This document shows, one piece after another, positions 1-10,069 of a DNA stretch of 43,159 nt. The stretch spans positions 1-43,159 of the forward strand of contig JAQCLA010000002.1 of assembly GCA_027592105.1 (NCBI GenBank), read 5' to 3'. The DNA comes from Pseudomonadota bacterium. Lineage in GTDB: Bacteria; Pseudomonadota; Alphaproteobacteria; Rhodobacterales; Rhodobacteraceae. The notes below the pieces were generated by a model that was not told the DNA's origin, made no database searches, and was given only the letters and a program-made list of their open reading frames with translations. Both the position numbers and the translations under genes were made by a program. Within the stretch, counting starts at the first letter, position 1; every line of letters starts with the position of its first letter.

Positions 1-842
1 AACACCATCGACAGGTAGTTGGGGATGCCTGCCGCCACGATCTCGGGGGTGACGAGCAGGTAGAACAGCAAGATCACCGGAAATGCCAAGACCAGATTGG
101 CCACGAAGGTCACACCGATATCAAGCTTGCCGCCAAAATAACCCGCGGGGACCCCAAGGGTGATGCCGACCATGAAGGCAAATAAGGTCGCAAGTGGCGC
201 GATCTTCAGCACCTCGAAGGCGCCATAGATCATCCGACTGAACACGCAGCGCCCCAGATTGTCACCGCCGAGCAGGTAATAGACATATTGCCCCTCGCGC
301 GGAGCGGGCAAAACACTGCCCGGAAGTTCGTTGCGCATTTGGCTGATGACATCGATGGGCCCATGCGGCGCGATGCTTTGCACGAAGATCGCCGCAAAAA
401 CCCAAAACATCACCAGTCCGAAACCGGTCATGCCGATGGGGCTGTCGAAAAGCTTACCATATAACCCAAGGCGACGCTTGAAGCCGATCGAAAGCGCGAA
501 AAGCACCACAAGCCCGATCCAGACAGGGGTGAGCCGCGCGGCCATGGCGCCAATGATCCCCGATCTTTGCGGATCGTTCAAAACAACGCCGCCGATGATA
601 TGGCCGATGCAGACCAGCAAGAACACCAGCACCGCATAGCGCATCGTCATCAGCGAATAATCGACCGGCCCGCGCTGGAGGCTGAGCGAGTGATCGGCAT
701 TGATCACCATCTCGCCGGGGCGCATGCCGCCCAAGCTCAGCGCGACATTGACCACGAAGGCGGCCGCGAACACAACCACGGCGGCAAGCATGATCGGATT
801 GAGAAAAAGACCGATTTCACCGGACCATGATAGGGGTTCCAT
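1..842 (-). CDS. ABC transporter permease, DppC/OppC type (3' end truncated at the window edge), with a long N-terminal membrane extension
   Basis: Manual reverse-strand translation from ATG at 842: MEPLSWSGEIGLFLNPIMLAAVVVFAAAF...; DppC-like core from about aa 140 (SPIGMTGFGLVMFWVFAAIFVQSIAPHGP...LLGGDNLGRCVFSRMIYGAFEVLKIAPLATLFAFMVGITLGVPAGYFGGKLD). Not in the ORF track because it runs off the window. Confidence 0.85.
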   Translation of the reverse strand, partial: MEPLSWSGEIGLFLNPIMLAAVVVFAAAFVVNVALSLGGMRPGEMVINADHSLSLQRGPVDYSLMTMRYAVLVFLLVCIGHIIGGVVLNDPQRSGIIGAMAARLTPVWIGLVVLFALSIGFKRRLGLYGKLFDSPIGMTGFGLVMFWVFAAIFVQSIAPHGPIDVISQMRNELPGSVLPAPREGQYVYYLLGGDNLGRCVFSRMIYGAFEVLKIAPLATLFAFMVGITLGVPAGYFGGKLDIGVTFVANLVLAFPVILLFYLLVTPEIVAAGIPNYLSMV

Positions 843-855
843 CTGCCCGTCCTCC

Positions 856-1944
856 TCAGGATATGCGGATACGCGGGTTCAGATACACATAGCCGATATC
901 CGAGATCAGCTGTGTCACCAAAACCACGAAGACGGCCACGACCGAACAGGCCAGCAGCAATTCAATGTCATTGTTCGAGGCGGCCTGAACCAAGGTCCAG
1001 CCAAAGCCGTTGTAGTTGAACAATGTCTCAACGATGACGACGCCGGTCAAAAGCCACGGGAATTGCAGCATGATGACGGTGAAGGGCGCGATTAGCGCGT
1101 TTCTAAGCGCGTGCTTGAGCACGATATTGCGAAAGCTCACCCCTTTGAGGCGGGCTGTGCGGATATATTGCGCGGTCATCACCTCGGCCATCGAGGCGCG
1201 CGTCATCCGCGCGATATAGCCCATGCCGTAAAAGGCGATGGTCATCACGGGCAAGGTGAAATTCCAGAAATTCGGCCCATCCATCGCGCTGCGCGCCGAG
1301 CCGAGGAAAAGGGTGCCGCTGTCAAGCCAGCCCCATTGCACCAGCAAGGGCGAAATCCCCGTCTGGGAAGAGGCCAAAAGCACGATGAAGATCACCCCCG
1401 ACACATATTCCGGCGTCGCCGTCGTGCCGATGGAGAAGGTGGACAAGACACGATCCGTGCGGCTGCCCTCGCGCATACCGGCCAGAACGCCGACCAAAAG
1501 CGCTGATGGCACGATCACGGCAAAGGCCCAGAACATCAAGATCCCGGTCAGCGCCAAGCGGCCACCGATGATATTGGCAACCTCGTCGTCCGAGACGGTG
1601 GAATGGCCCAGATCACCCTGCAGCAGGCCGCAAAAACGCGGTGCGGTTTCGGGCGTGTCGCCCGCATCCAAACAGCGCCCCCGCCATTGCCCTGTGGGTT
1701 CATCCAGCCGCACCCAACCTGGCACTACGCCCAGCCATTCGCCATAGCGCATGGCCAATGGACCGCCATAGCCGTTGCGATCGAGCCACGAGACGACCTC
1801 GGCATCGCTCATGCGCGCATTGCCTTGGGTCTTGGCTAGTTTTTCGAGGTTCGGGGCGAGATTGGTGAGAAAAAACACCACGAAGGTCAGGCAAAGCGCC
1901 GTCAGGATCATGACGCCAAAGCGGCGCAGGATGAAAAATGCCAT
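856..1944 (-). CDS. ABC transporter permease, DppB/OppB type
   Basis: Tracked ORF 856..2007; likely start MAFFILRRFGVMILTALCLTF at 1944. Inner-membrane permease signature ...YIRTARLKGVSFRNIVLKHALRNALIAPFTVIMLQFPWLLTGVVIVETLFNYNGFG. Confidence 0.9.
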   Translation of the reverse strand: MAFFILRRFGVMILTALCLTFVVFFLTNLAPNLEKLAKTQGNARMSDAEVVSWLDRNGYGGPLAMRYGEWLGVVPGWVRLDEPTGQWRGRCLDAGDTPETAPRFCGLLQGDLGHSTVSDDEVANIIGGRLALTGILMFWAFAVIVPSALLVGVLAGMREGSRTDRVLSTFSIGTTATPEYVSGVIFIVLLASSQTGISPLLVQWGWLDSGTLFLGSARSAMDGPNFWNFTLPVMTIAFYGMGYIARMTRASMAEVMTAQYIRTARLKGVSFRNIVLKHALRNALIAPFTVIMLQFPWLLTGVVIVETLFNYNGFGWTLVQAASNNDIELLLACSVVAVFVVLVTQLISDIGYVYLNPRIRIS

Positions 1945-2081
1945 TCGTCGCTGTGTCCTTACCGAGAGGGTCGCCGGATCGCGCCGCGCGCGGATGGACG
2001 GTCCCACGTATGGGTTGGTTCAGGCAGCCGGGGCCGAGGACCGGGGCGACCATTGGGCCGCCCCAGCAATTCAGGTGCAGA

Positions 2082-3719
2082 TCAGGAGGCAAGCCCCAGA
2101 TGATGCACGTTGATCTCGAACTTGGGATGCATATCCGCGTTCAAGACACCCTCGCGATAGTGGCGGAACAGCGAGCGCCAGAACGGGATGAAGGTCACCG
2201 CTTCTTCTTGCATGATCTGCTGCAGGCGGGCCGTCACCACGCGGCGGGCATCGGCATCTTGAATGCCGTTTGCCTGATCGAGAAGGCTGTCGAACTCGGC
2301 ATTCGAAAAGCCGGTCTCGTTCCATGCCACGCCCGAGCGATAGGCGAGGTTGAGGATCTGCACACCCAGTTCGCGATGGTTCCACTCGGTCGACGAGAAG
2401 GGATAGTTCAGCCAGTCGTTCCAGAAGGTCGAGCCGGGTAGAACTTCGCGCGTGACGGTCATGCCAGCATCGCGCATCTGTGCCGCGAGCGCGTCACAGG
2501 TGAAGCGACCCAAACCATCGTCGAGCGACACAAGCGTGAACTCATGATCGGCATGACCCGCTGCCGCAAGGCGTGCCTTGGCTGCGGCCTTATCGACCAC
2601 CATGGGGGGCAGTTCGGCATATTCCGGGTGGATCGGGCAGACATGGTGGTTCTCGCCGACCGTGCCTTGGCCGTTGATGCCCAGCTCCAGCACCGCCGAC
2701 AGATCAACCGCTTCCAGCATAGCGCGGCGTACCTCGACATTGTCGTAGGGGGCGTTCAGCTGGTTGGGGCGGACAACGATGGTGGCACCTGTGGTGACGT
2801 TGGACTGGTTCCAGCCCACAGCCGAGAACAGGTCGACGAATTCGCCGACCGTCTGATAGGTCATGTCGAATTCACCCGCCTCGGCGCTGGCAAACCATGC
2901 CGCCGGGTCGGTCCCCAGATCGACGAAGGTGACCTCGTCCAGATAGGCATTGCCCCAATAGGTGTGATCGGTATTGCGCTCCAGACGGCACGAAATGCCG
3001 ACCTGGTAGTCGGCGATCTTGTAGGCACCCGTGCCCACGCCGTGATCGAGCGGGTTGGTGCCGATCAGATCGCGATGCTGGATCGCACCGGGATAGTCGG
3101 CCATGCCGGGCACCAGCGTGATGTCGGCGGCGGGCAGGTTGATCTGCATGGTCAGCGGGTCGACAACGACCACGCCGCCGTCGCGCACCTTGCCGGTGCT
3201 GGCATCGACCAGACCGCCCATGCGCGCGGCCATCGAATTGCCCTCGACCGTGCTGTCGCACCAGCCGATGAAGTTGGCGGCCACATCCTCAGCGGTGAAA
3301 TCATCGCCATTGTTCCACTTGACGCCCGGACGCACGCGCAGCGTGTACTGGGTCGCATCGGCATTGGCCTCCCAGCTTTCGAGCAGAACGCCCGAGAACG
3401 ACCCGTCGCGGTTGTATTCGATCAGGTATTCCACCAGGCCCCGGGTGACATTGGCCAATTCGGACCAATCGAAGGTGCGAGGATCTTTCAGCGCCAGCAC
3501 GCTTTGCTGGATGCGCAGCTTACCGCCCATAGGCGGGGTGGCACGCTGTGCCATGGCAGGCTTGAGCCCGATCATGGAATAGGCTGCTGCCGCCGAAACA
3601 CCCAGCGCTGTCGCACGCACCAGGAATTCGCGCCGGTTCATCTGACCCGCTTTGTATTCGCGGGCATACATTTCCGCGACCGGATGGGTCGTCCGCTTTC
3701 CGCCGGAATGATGTGTCAT
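2082..3719 (-). CDS. ABC transporter substrate-binding protein, extracellular solute-binding family 5 (peptide/nickel type), Tat-type signal
   Basis: Tracked ORF; likely start [18 protein letters not shown] at 3719; [31 protein letters not shown] resembles a Tat signal; SBP_bac_5-like body ([35 protein letters not shown]). Confidence 0.9.
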   Translation of the reverse strand: MTHHSGGKRTTHPVAEMYAREYKAGQMNRREFLVRATALGVSAAAAYSMIGLKPAMAQRATPPMGGKLRIQQSVLALKDPRTFDWSELANVTRGLVEYLIEYNRDGSFSGVLLESWEANADATQYTLRVRPGVKWNNGDDFTAEDVAANFIGWCDSTVEGNSMAARMGGLVDASTGKVRDGGVVVVDPLTMQINLPAADITLVPGMADYPGAIQHRDLIGTNPLDHGVGTGAYKIADYQVGISCRLERNTDHTYWGNAYLDEVTFVDLGTDPAAWFASAEAGEFDMTYQTVGEFVDLFSAVGWNQSNVTTGATIVVRPNQLNAPYDNVEVRRAMLEAVDLSAVLELGINGQGTVGENHHVCPIHPEYAELPPMVVDKAAAKARLAAAGHADHEFTLVSLDDGLGRFTCDALAAQMRDAGMTVTREVLPGSTFWNDWLNYPFSSTEWNHRELGVQILNLAYRSGVAWNETGFSNAEFDSLLDQANGIQDADARRVVTARLQQIMQEEAVTFIPFWRSLFRHYREGVLNADMHPKFEINVHHLGLAS

Positions 3720-3968
3720 ATATCTTCTCCCTGTGTCGTTTTTGCGGACAGCTATCGCGCTGTCCTTATTCACCGCGGCGACAAATGAAATATCTGCCAA
3801 CGGACACCCGCATTCGGCGGTTTTTCTTTCGTTCCGTCAATCACTAGTTGTGATCAATCCTGAGCCGTTCCCGACCCCGCCCCGATCAAAAACGACATGG
3901 GCCCCGACCGCAACCCCCAGAAAGGTTTTTTTTTGCATGGCCGAGTCGTCCCGCTGGGCGATGTAAGG

Positions 3969-4757
3969 TCAGCGACCCGCACGATAAGCGATGGGGGCTT
4001 TTCCGGTCGCTTGTTGAAAGGCGCGGGTGAAATACGCCGCCGAAGAAAAGCCCAGTGTCTCGGCAATTTCGCGGGCGGGCATGTCGGTGTCGCGCAGCAG
4101 GCGACGGGCGTCGTACATGATCCGTTCGTTGAGAAGCGCCAGCGCCGGACGCCCAGAGGCATCGCGGCAGACACGCGACAGATGGGTGGGCGTCACGTTG
4201 AGCGCTTGGGCATAATCGGCCACGCCAGCGCCGCTGCGAAAGCGCACCTCGACGGCATCGGTGAAATCCTCGGCCAGACGATGTGATCTTTCCCGCAGTG
4301 CCAGCCCATGATCATCGCCCGTTTCCCGCGTGATCCAAGCCGAGATCAAAAGCCCATATCCCATCAAGGCACGGTTCATCGCAGGGGCTTGGGTGCTGAT
4401 CTCGCGCTCGGCCCTTTCAAGGTGGCCCGTCAAGCTGGCCTGTCCTTCGATGGTTGCGATGCGCCGCTGAAACGGCGTTTGCGGCAGACCAAGGTCATTG
4501 TCGGCAGGCAAGGCCAGTTCGATCCCTTGCAATTGCGCCGGAAGTTCCATCGCCATCTGTGTGCCAGCCGGCAAGAACATCGCCGTGTTCGGACCATAGC
4601 CGCGCGTCACCCCGCGGATCGTCGCGCGCCCTTGGCCACGGGTGATCCAATACAATCGATGCAGCGGTTGGCTATGCAATAACTCCAACCGCCACGCATC
4701 TTTCATGCGCAGCTTGCCAAGCGAGGTGATGCGAAAACCTTGGGCCGAGTCGGTCAT
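3969..4757 (-). CDS. AraC-family transcriptional regulator
   Basis: 262 aa ORF; C-terminal AraC HTH ([72 protein letters not shown]). Confidence 0.9.
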   Translation of the reverse strand: MTDSAQGFRITSLGKLRMKDAWRLELLHSQPLHRLYWITRGQGRATIRGVTRGYGPNTAMFLPAGTQMAMELPAQLQGIELALPADNDLGLPQTPFQRRIATIEGQASLTGHLERAEREISTQAPAMNRALMGYGLLISAWITRETGDDHGLALRERSHRLAEDFTDAVEVRFRSGAGVADYAQALNVTPTHLSRVCRDASGRPALALLNERIMYDARRLLRDTDMPAREIAETLGFSSAAYFTRAFQQATGKAPIAYRAGR

Positions 4758-4854
4758 GGCGCGAGGCTGGGCTGCATGTCGGAATTATGCAAGCGAGTTG
4801 GGATTGAAGCGCTGTGATTGCGCGAAAGTTAGCGCTTTTGTGCAATCGTTGCGC

Positions 4855-5733
4855 CTAGCTTGGGTCGATGCCGCGCCAATCGCCCATGCGCGCGCGAAAC
4901 CATGTGCGCTGACGCTTGGCATATTGCCGCGAGGCGATGATCGCGGCGTCCCGCGCTTGGGTCAGGGTCAATTCACCATGCAGATGCGATATCAGTTCCT
5001 GCGCACCGATTGCCTTCATCGCAGGCAGGTTCGGGTTCCAGCGGGGCCAGTTCGCCTCGGCCTCTGCCAATGCGCCGCGATCCAACATCATATCGAACCG
5101 CCGCGCGATGCGCGTATTCAGCCATTCAACCGGCGCATCCATCCGCAGCGCGGTGCAGCTTGCCAGGGGCAGCAGCGGCGCGGGCGTGTCGGCCTGCCAC
5201 GCGGCAAGCCCTTGGCCGGTGGCCTGCAACACTTCCCATGCGCGTTGCACGCGCGCGCGATTGTTCAGGTCGATCCCCTTGGCGGTCGCAGGGTCGAGGG
5301 TGGCAATCATCTCGGTCAGCGACAGCGCATCGGCCTTGGTGCGGATCGCGGCCGGGGTTGCCGGGATATCGGCCAAGCCTTCGGTCAACGCGCGAAAATA
5401 GAGACCTGTGCCGCCCACGATAATCAGACGCGGCCCAGCCATCAGCGCCGCCACCTCGCGCAGCCAGTGGCCGACCGAATAGGCTGCGTCCCATGCGACA
5501 TGACCATAAAGCCGGTGCGGTGCTGCCGCCAGATCGGCGGCATCGGGGCGCGCGGTCAGCACGCACCAGTTTTCATAGACCTGCAAAGCATCGGCATTCA
5601 CGATGATCCCGCCTTGGGCCTGCGCGATGCGCAGAGCCAAGGCGGATTTGCCCGATGCCGTCGGGCCCGCGATCAGAACGGGGCGGTCAGCGGGGATGGT
5701 ATTCAAATCAATCAATGCGTTGCTCTGCGACAT
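4855..5733 (-). CDS. miaA: tRNA dimethylallyltransferase
   Basis: [31 protein letters not shown]...[22 protein letters not shown]...[40 protein letters not shown]. Confidence 0.95.
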   Translation of the reverse strand: MSQSNALIDLNTIPADRPVLIAGPTASGKSALALRIAQAQGGIIVNADALQVYENWCVLTARPDAADLAAAPHRLYGHVAWDAAYSVGHWLREVAALMAGPRLIIVGGTGLYFRALTEGLADIPATPAAIRTKADALSLTEMIATLDPATAKGIDLNNRARVQRAWEVLQATGQGLAAWQADTPAPLLPLASCTALRMDAPVEWLNTRIARRFDMMLDRGALAEAEANWPRWNPNLPAMKAIGAQELISHLHGELTLTQARDAAIIASRQYAKRQRTWFRARMGDWRGIDPS

Positions 5734-5874
5734 TCACGCCAGCGCCACGGGCGGCACATCGGGGTTTTGGGTCATTTTGGCCCTGCAAGAGGCGTTGAAC
5801 CCTGTGCGGTTTTAGACCATGGTGCGCGGTGCGCAATGCGCTGTGGTCACTTTCCCAAATCAAGGAGCTCGCCC

Positions 5875-6609
5875 ATGTCCGATAGCCCAACCGCACCGGC
5901 CGATGCCCGCTACAGCCGGGTGATGTTGAAAATCTCGGGCGAGGCGTTGATGGGCGATCAGGGATATGGCCTGCATCCGCCAACGGTCGAGCGCATCGCG
6001 CGCGAGGTGAAATCGGTTCATGATCTGGGTGTCGAGATTTGCATGGTCATCGGTGGCGGCAACATCTTTCGCGGCTTGCAAGGCAGCGCCCAAGGCATGG
6101 AACGCACAACCGCCGATTATATGGGGATGCTGGCCACGGTGATGAATGCGCTGGCGATGCAATCCTCGCTGGAATCGATTGGCGTCTATACCCGCGTGAT
6201 CAGCGCCATCACCATGAACGAGGTGGCCGAGCCCTATATTCGCCGCCGCGCGATCCGCCATCTGGAGAAAAAGCGCGTCTGCATCTTCGCCGCTGGCACG
6301 GGCAACCCCTATTTCACCACCGATACCGCCGCGACCTTGCGCGCCTCCGAGATGGATTGTCAGGCGATCTTCAAAGGGACCAAGGTCGATGGTGTCTATG
6401 ACAAAGACCCCAAGAAGCACGCCGATGCCAAGCGCTATGAGACTGTCACCTATGACGAGGTCTTGGCCCAGCATCTTGGTGTGATGGATGCTTCGGCCAT
6501 CGCCCTGGCGCGTGAGAATAGCCTGCCCATCATCGTGTTCAGCCTTGATGAGCCGGGTGGTTTCAAGGGTATTCTGGCCGGGCGCGGCACCTATACCAAA
6601 GTGTCCTGA
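5875..6609 (+). CDS. pyrH: UMP kinase
   Basis: Start ATG at 5875 after [24 protein letters not shown]...[10 protein letters not shown]...[34 protein letters not shown]. The tracked ORF start at 4642 is spurious (antisense to miaA). Confidence 0.95.
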   Translation: MSDSPTAPADARYSRVMLKISGEALMGDQGYGLHPPTVERIAREVKSVHDLGVEICMVIGGGNIFRGLQGSAQGMERTTADYMGMLATVMNALAMQSSLESIGVYTRVISAITMNEVAEPYIRRRAIRHLEKKRVCIFAAGTGNPYFTTDTAATLRASEMDCQAIFKGTKVDGVYDKDPKKHADAKRYETVTYDEVLAQHLGVMDASAIALARENSLPIIVFSLDEPGGFKGILAGRGTYTKVS

Positions 6610-6715
6610 ACGCCACCTCGGGCAATTGTCTGGGCGGATTCGGCAAGTCGGTTCTGGAAACCGCGCGCGGCTTTGGGTATCACGCCCCCAACAGGAGCGA
6701 TAAAGGGCCGAGCAG

Positions 6716-7282
6716 ATGGCAGAAGACGAACTTGACATCGACCTCGATGATCTGGCGCGCCGCATGGACGGCGCATTGGCTGCGTTGCGGACGGAATTCG
6801 CCTCGCTCAGGACTGGCCGCGCATCGGCCAGCATGTTGGAACCGGTGATGGTCGATGCCTATGGGCAGATGACGCCGATCAACCAAGTCGGCACCGTCAA
6901 CGTGCCCGAACCGCGGATGGTCACGGTCAATGTCTGGGACAAGGGCCTTGTCGGCAAGGTTGAGAAAGCGATCCGCGAAAGCGGTCTGGGTATCAACCCG
7001 CAGCTCAACGGCACCATCATCATGCTGCCGATCCCGGAACTCAACGAAGAACGCCGCCGCGAATTGACCAAGGTCGCGGCCCAATATGCCGAACATGCGC
7101 GCGTCGCCGTGCGCAATGTGCGCCGCGACGGTATGGACCAGATCAAAAAAGCCAAAACCAAGGGCATGTCTGAAGACGATGTGAAGCTTTGGGAAGAAGA
7201 AGTGCAGGAATTGACCAACGGCCATATCGCCAAGGTCGATGCCGCCCTTGAAACCAAACAAGCCGAGATCATGCAGGTCTGA
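6716..7282 (+). CDS. frr: ribosome recycling factor
   Basis: [61 protein letters not shown]... canonical RRF. Confidence 0.97.
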   Translation: MAEDELDIDLDDLARRMDGALAALRTEFASLRTGRASASMLEPVMVDAYGQMTPINQVGTVNVPEPRMVTVNVWDKGLVGKVEKAIRESGLGINPQLNGTIIMLPIPELNEERRRELTKVAAQYAEHARVAVRNVRRDGMDQIKKAKTKGMSEDDVKLWEEEVQELTNGHIAKVDAALETKQAEIMQV

Positions 7283-7285
7283 TCG

Positions 7286-7309
7286 AATGGCCCCCAGCGG
7301 GGCCATTTT
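7286..7309 (+). terminator. terminator-like stem-loop in the frr-uppS spacer (possible attenuator or processing site)
   Basis: AATGGCCCC-CAGC-GGGGCCATT perfect 9-bp stem (7286-7307), then TTC. Confidence 0.5.
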
Positions 7310-7350
7310 CAGTTGGTGTCCTTTGTTTCCCATTGTCAGGATTGTCGTAA

Positions 7351-8067
7351 ATGCCCAAGGAATCCACCCGACCCGATCATGTCGCCATCATTATGGATGG
7401 GAATGGACGTTGGGCCCAAATGCGCGGGCGGCCCCGGCTATTCGGCCATGCGGCGGGCGCGCGTAGGGTCAAGGAAATCGTGCGCGCCTGTCCCGATCTG
7501 GGTGTGCGCTACCTGACGATTTTCGCCTTCTCGACCGAGAATTGGAAACGCACCCAGACCGAGGTCGCAGGGCTGATGCGGCTGTTCAAACGCTATATCC
7601 GCCGCGAGGCGCAGGCGCTGTTCGACGAGAATGTACGCGTGCGTTTCATCGGTGATCGTGTGCGGCTCGAGCCTGCGCTGGTCGATTTGATGGATGGGTT
7701 GGAGTTGATGACCGCCGGCAATTCCGGGACCAATCTGACCATCGCGCTCAACTATGGTGGCCGCGACGAGGTGACCCGCGCCGCGCGGCGCTTGGCGCAT
7801 GATGTGGCGTTGGGCAGGCTCGACCCACGCGAGGTCAGCGATGAGACCTTTCCACGCTATCTCGATACCCATGTCCTGCCCGATCCCGATTTGGTGATCC
7901 GCACCAGCGGCGAGGCGCGGATTTCGAATTTCCTGCTCTGGCAATCGGCCTATGCCGAGTATGAATTCATCGACACGCTTTGGCCCGATTTCAGCCCCGA
8001 GGTATTTGCCCAAGTCATCGGCCGATTTGGTCAGCGGGAACGGCGCTTCGGCGCGGTCATGGCCTGA
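7351..8067 (+). CDS. uppS: isoprenyl transferase / undecaprenyl diphosphate synthase
   Basis: RPDHVAIIMDGNGRWAQMRGRPRLFGHAAGARRVKEIVRACPDLGVRYLTIFAFSTENWKR. Confidence 0.95.
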   Translation: MPKESTRPDHVAIIMDGNGRWAQMRGRPRLFGHAAGARRVKEIVRACPDLGVRYLTIFAFSTENWKRTQTEVAGLMRLFKRYIRREAQALFDENVRVRFIGDRVRLEPALVDLMDGLELMTAGNSGTNLTIALNYGGRDEVTRAARRLAHDVALGRLDPREVSDETFPRYLDTHVLPDPDLVIRTSGEARISNFLLWQSAYAEYEFIDTLWPDFSPEVFAQVIGRFGQRERRFGAVMA

Positions 8068-8116
8068 GGGCAGCTTGGGCTTGGCGCGCGACAGTTTCTC
8101 GGATTTGGCCACGCGG

Positions 8117-8866
8117 ATGGCCACGGGTCTTGTGCTTGCCTTGATCGGTTTATCGGCTGTCTGGGCGGGGGGATGGTGGTTCACGGCCTTGGTCGTGATC
8201 CTTGTCGCGGCCTTGGTCTGGGAATTGGTCCGCATGCTGGGCGGATCGGCGCGCGGGGCTATCATCCTTGGTGTGATGGCGGGGGCTGCGATCTTGGCCA
8301 CCAAGCTGGCACCGCTTGTTGTGGCATTGATCTTGGCGCTCAGCGTGCCCTTGGCGGCGATGGCCATGCTTGCACGGCACAGGCGGCTGTTCGTGCTGAC
8401 CATCGCGATGATCCTTCTGGCCGGGGTCGGGCTGATCTTTCACCGCGACAGCTTTGGCCTGACTTGGATGCTGTGGCTGGTGCTGGTGGTCGTGGTGACC
8501 GATATCTTGGGCTATTTCGCGGGCCGGCTGATCGGCGGGCCGAAGTTCTGGCCGCGTGTCAGCCCGAAAAAGACATGGTCCGGCACGGTCGCCGGCTGGG
8601 TCGGGGCAGGGGTCGTGGGTTGGGCCTTCATGGCCCAGACCGGCGTCGGGGCCGAGTTGGTGGTGATATCGGTCGCGCTGAGCGTGGCGAGCCAGATGGG
8701 CGATGTTGCGGAATCGGCGCTCAAGCGACAGATGGGCGTCAAGGACAGTTCCAACCTTTTGCCCGGACATGGGGGCGTCTATGATCGCTTCGACGGGCTT
8801 CTTGGGGCGGCCTTTCTTTTGGTCATCGTGGAAAGCCTGACGGCCTTTCCGCCGCCCCCTCTTTGA
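8117..8866 (+). CDS. cdsA: phosphatidate cytidylyltransferase (start uncertain; a non-ATG start further upstream is possible)
   Basis: C-terminal CdsA signature PKFWPRVSPKKTWSGTVAGW...GDVAESALKRQMGVKDSSNLLPGHGGVYDRFDGLLGAAFL. Confidence 0.9.
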   Translation: MATGLVLALIGLSAVWAGGWWFTALVVILVAALVWELVRMLGGSARGAIILGVMAGAAILATKLAPLVVALILALSVPLAAMAMLARHRRLFVLTIAMILLAGVGLIFHRDSFGLTWMLWLVLVVVVTDILGYFAGRLIGGPKFWPRVSPKKTWSGTVAGWVGAGVVGWAFMAQTGVGAELVVISVALSVASQMGDVAESALKRQMGVKDSSNLLPGHGGVYDRFDGLLGAAFLLVIVESLTAFPPPPL

Positions 8867-8889
8867 CTGCCCAGCGAAAGAAGGGGCCG

Positions 8890-10062
8890 ATGCGCAGCAT
8901 TTCCATTTTCGGGGCGACAGGATCGATTGGGCAAAACACAGTCGATCTGATTGCACGCGCACCCGATGCCTATCGGGTGGTGGCGCTGACGGGCGGGGCC
9001 AATATCGCCAAACTGGCCCAAGATGCGATCCGGCTGAAGGCCGAGATCGCCGTGACGGCCCATGATAAACATCTGGATGATTTGCGCGCGGCCTTGGCTG
9101 GCACCGGCATCACGGCCACGGCAGGCGAGGCCGCCTTGATCGAAGCAGCCGATCGGCCCGTCGATTGGGTGATGTCGGCCATCGTGGGGGCGGCTGGCCT
9201 TGCGCCGGGGTTTCGCGCGTTGCGCCATGGTGGCACGCTGGCCTTGGCCAACAAGGAAAGCCTTGTGACCGCAGGCCCGCTTTTGCTGGCCGAGGCGCAG
9301 GCGCATGGCGCCACGATCTTGCCCGTTGATAGCGAACATTCGGCGGTGTTCCAAGCGCTGGTGGGTGAAGATATCGCCGCGGTCGAGCGCATCATCATCA
9401 CCGCCTCGGGTGGGGGGCTGCGTGATTGGCCGATCGCGGCCTTGGCATCGGCCACGGTCGCCGACGCAGGCGCGCATCCCAATTGGGCGATGGGTCAGCG
9501 CATCACCATCGACAGCGCGTCGATGTTCAACAAAGGGATGGAGTTGATCGAGACGCGCGAATTTTTCGGGGTGACCCCGGCGCAGATCGAAACCGTGATC
9601 CATCCGCAATCGCTGATCCATGCGCTGGTGGGGTTCAATGACGGGGCGCTGATGGCGCATCTGGGTGCGCCCGATATGCGCCATGCGATCGGCTATGCGC
9701 TCAATTGGCCCGACCGCCGCCATTTGCCCGTCGCGCGCCTCGATCTGGCGCAGATCGCCACCTTGGAGTTTCGCGCGCCTGATCCGCAGCGGTATCCGGC
9801 CTTGGCGATCGCGCGTGCGGTGATGGAAACGCGGGGCCGGGCAGGGGCGGTGTTCAACGCGGCCAAAGAGGTCGCGCTGGATGGTTTTATCGCCGGACGC
9901 ATCGGTTTTATGGATATGGCGGCGGTCGTGGACCGGACGCTTGACGAAATAACGTCGCAGCTCTGCCTCAGTTCTTCCATGTCGAACCTTGAGGATGTGC
10001 TGATGACTGACCACATGTCACGTCAGACGGCATGGGCACAGATCACAAAAATGGAGCGTTAA
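8890..10062 (+). CDS. dxr: 1-deoxy-D-xylulose-5-phosphate reductoisomerase
   Basis: MRSISIFGATGSIGQNTVDLI...LALANKESLVTAG...PVDSEHSAVFQAL...HPNWAMGQRITIDSASMFNKGMELIE. Confidence 0.96.
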   Translation: MRSISIFGATGSIGQNTVDLIARAPDAYRVVALTGGANIAKLAQDAIRLKAEIAVTAHDKHLDDLRAALAGTGITATAGEAALIEAADRPVDWVMSAIVGAAGLAPGFRALRHGGTLALANKESLVTAGPLLLAEAQAHGATILPVDSEHSAVFQALVGEDIAAVERIIITASGGGLRDWPIAALASATVADAGAHPNWAMGQRITIDSASMFNKGMELIETREFFGVTPAQIETVIHPQSLIHALVGFNDGALMAHLGAPDMRHAIGYALNWPDRRHLPVARLDLAQIATLEFRAPDPQRYPALAIARAVMETRGRAGAVFNAAKEVALDGFIAGRIGFMDMAAVVDRTLDEITSQLCLSSSMSNLEDVLMTDHMSRQTAWAQITKMER

Positions 10063-10069
10063 GCACCCG

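Noticed and set aside
2544-3788. 414-aa plus-strand ORF opposite the Tat-type substrate-binding protein
   Set aside because: Antisense shadow ORF typical of high-GC DNA; low-complexity His/Arg/Gln-rich composition and no recognisable family, while the opposite strand encodes a clear SBP.
3921-3940. Run of 9 T's on the plus strand between the SBP and AraC genes
   Set aside because: No stem precedes it on the plus strand, and on the minus strand it is an A tract; not supportable as a terminator.
4642-5874. N-terminal 400 aa of the tracked 655-aa plus-strand ORF ending in pyrH
   Set aside because: Overlaps miaA on the opposite strand; the true PyrH start is at 5875 with a good SD.
8779-10014. 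411-aa minus-strand ORF opposite dxr
   Set aside because: Shadow ORF; composition and opposite-strand Dxr evidence argue against coding.
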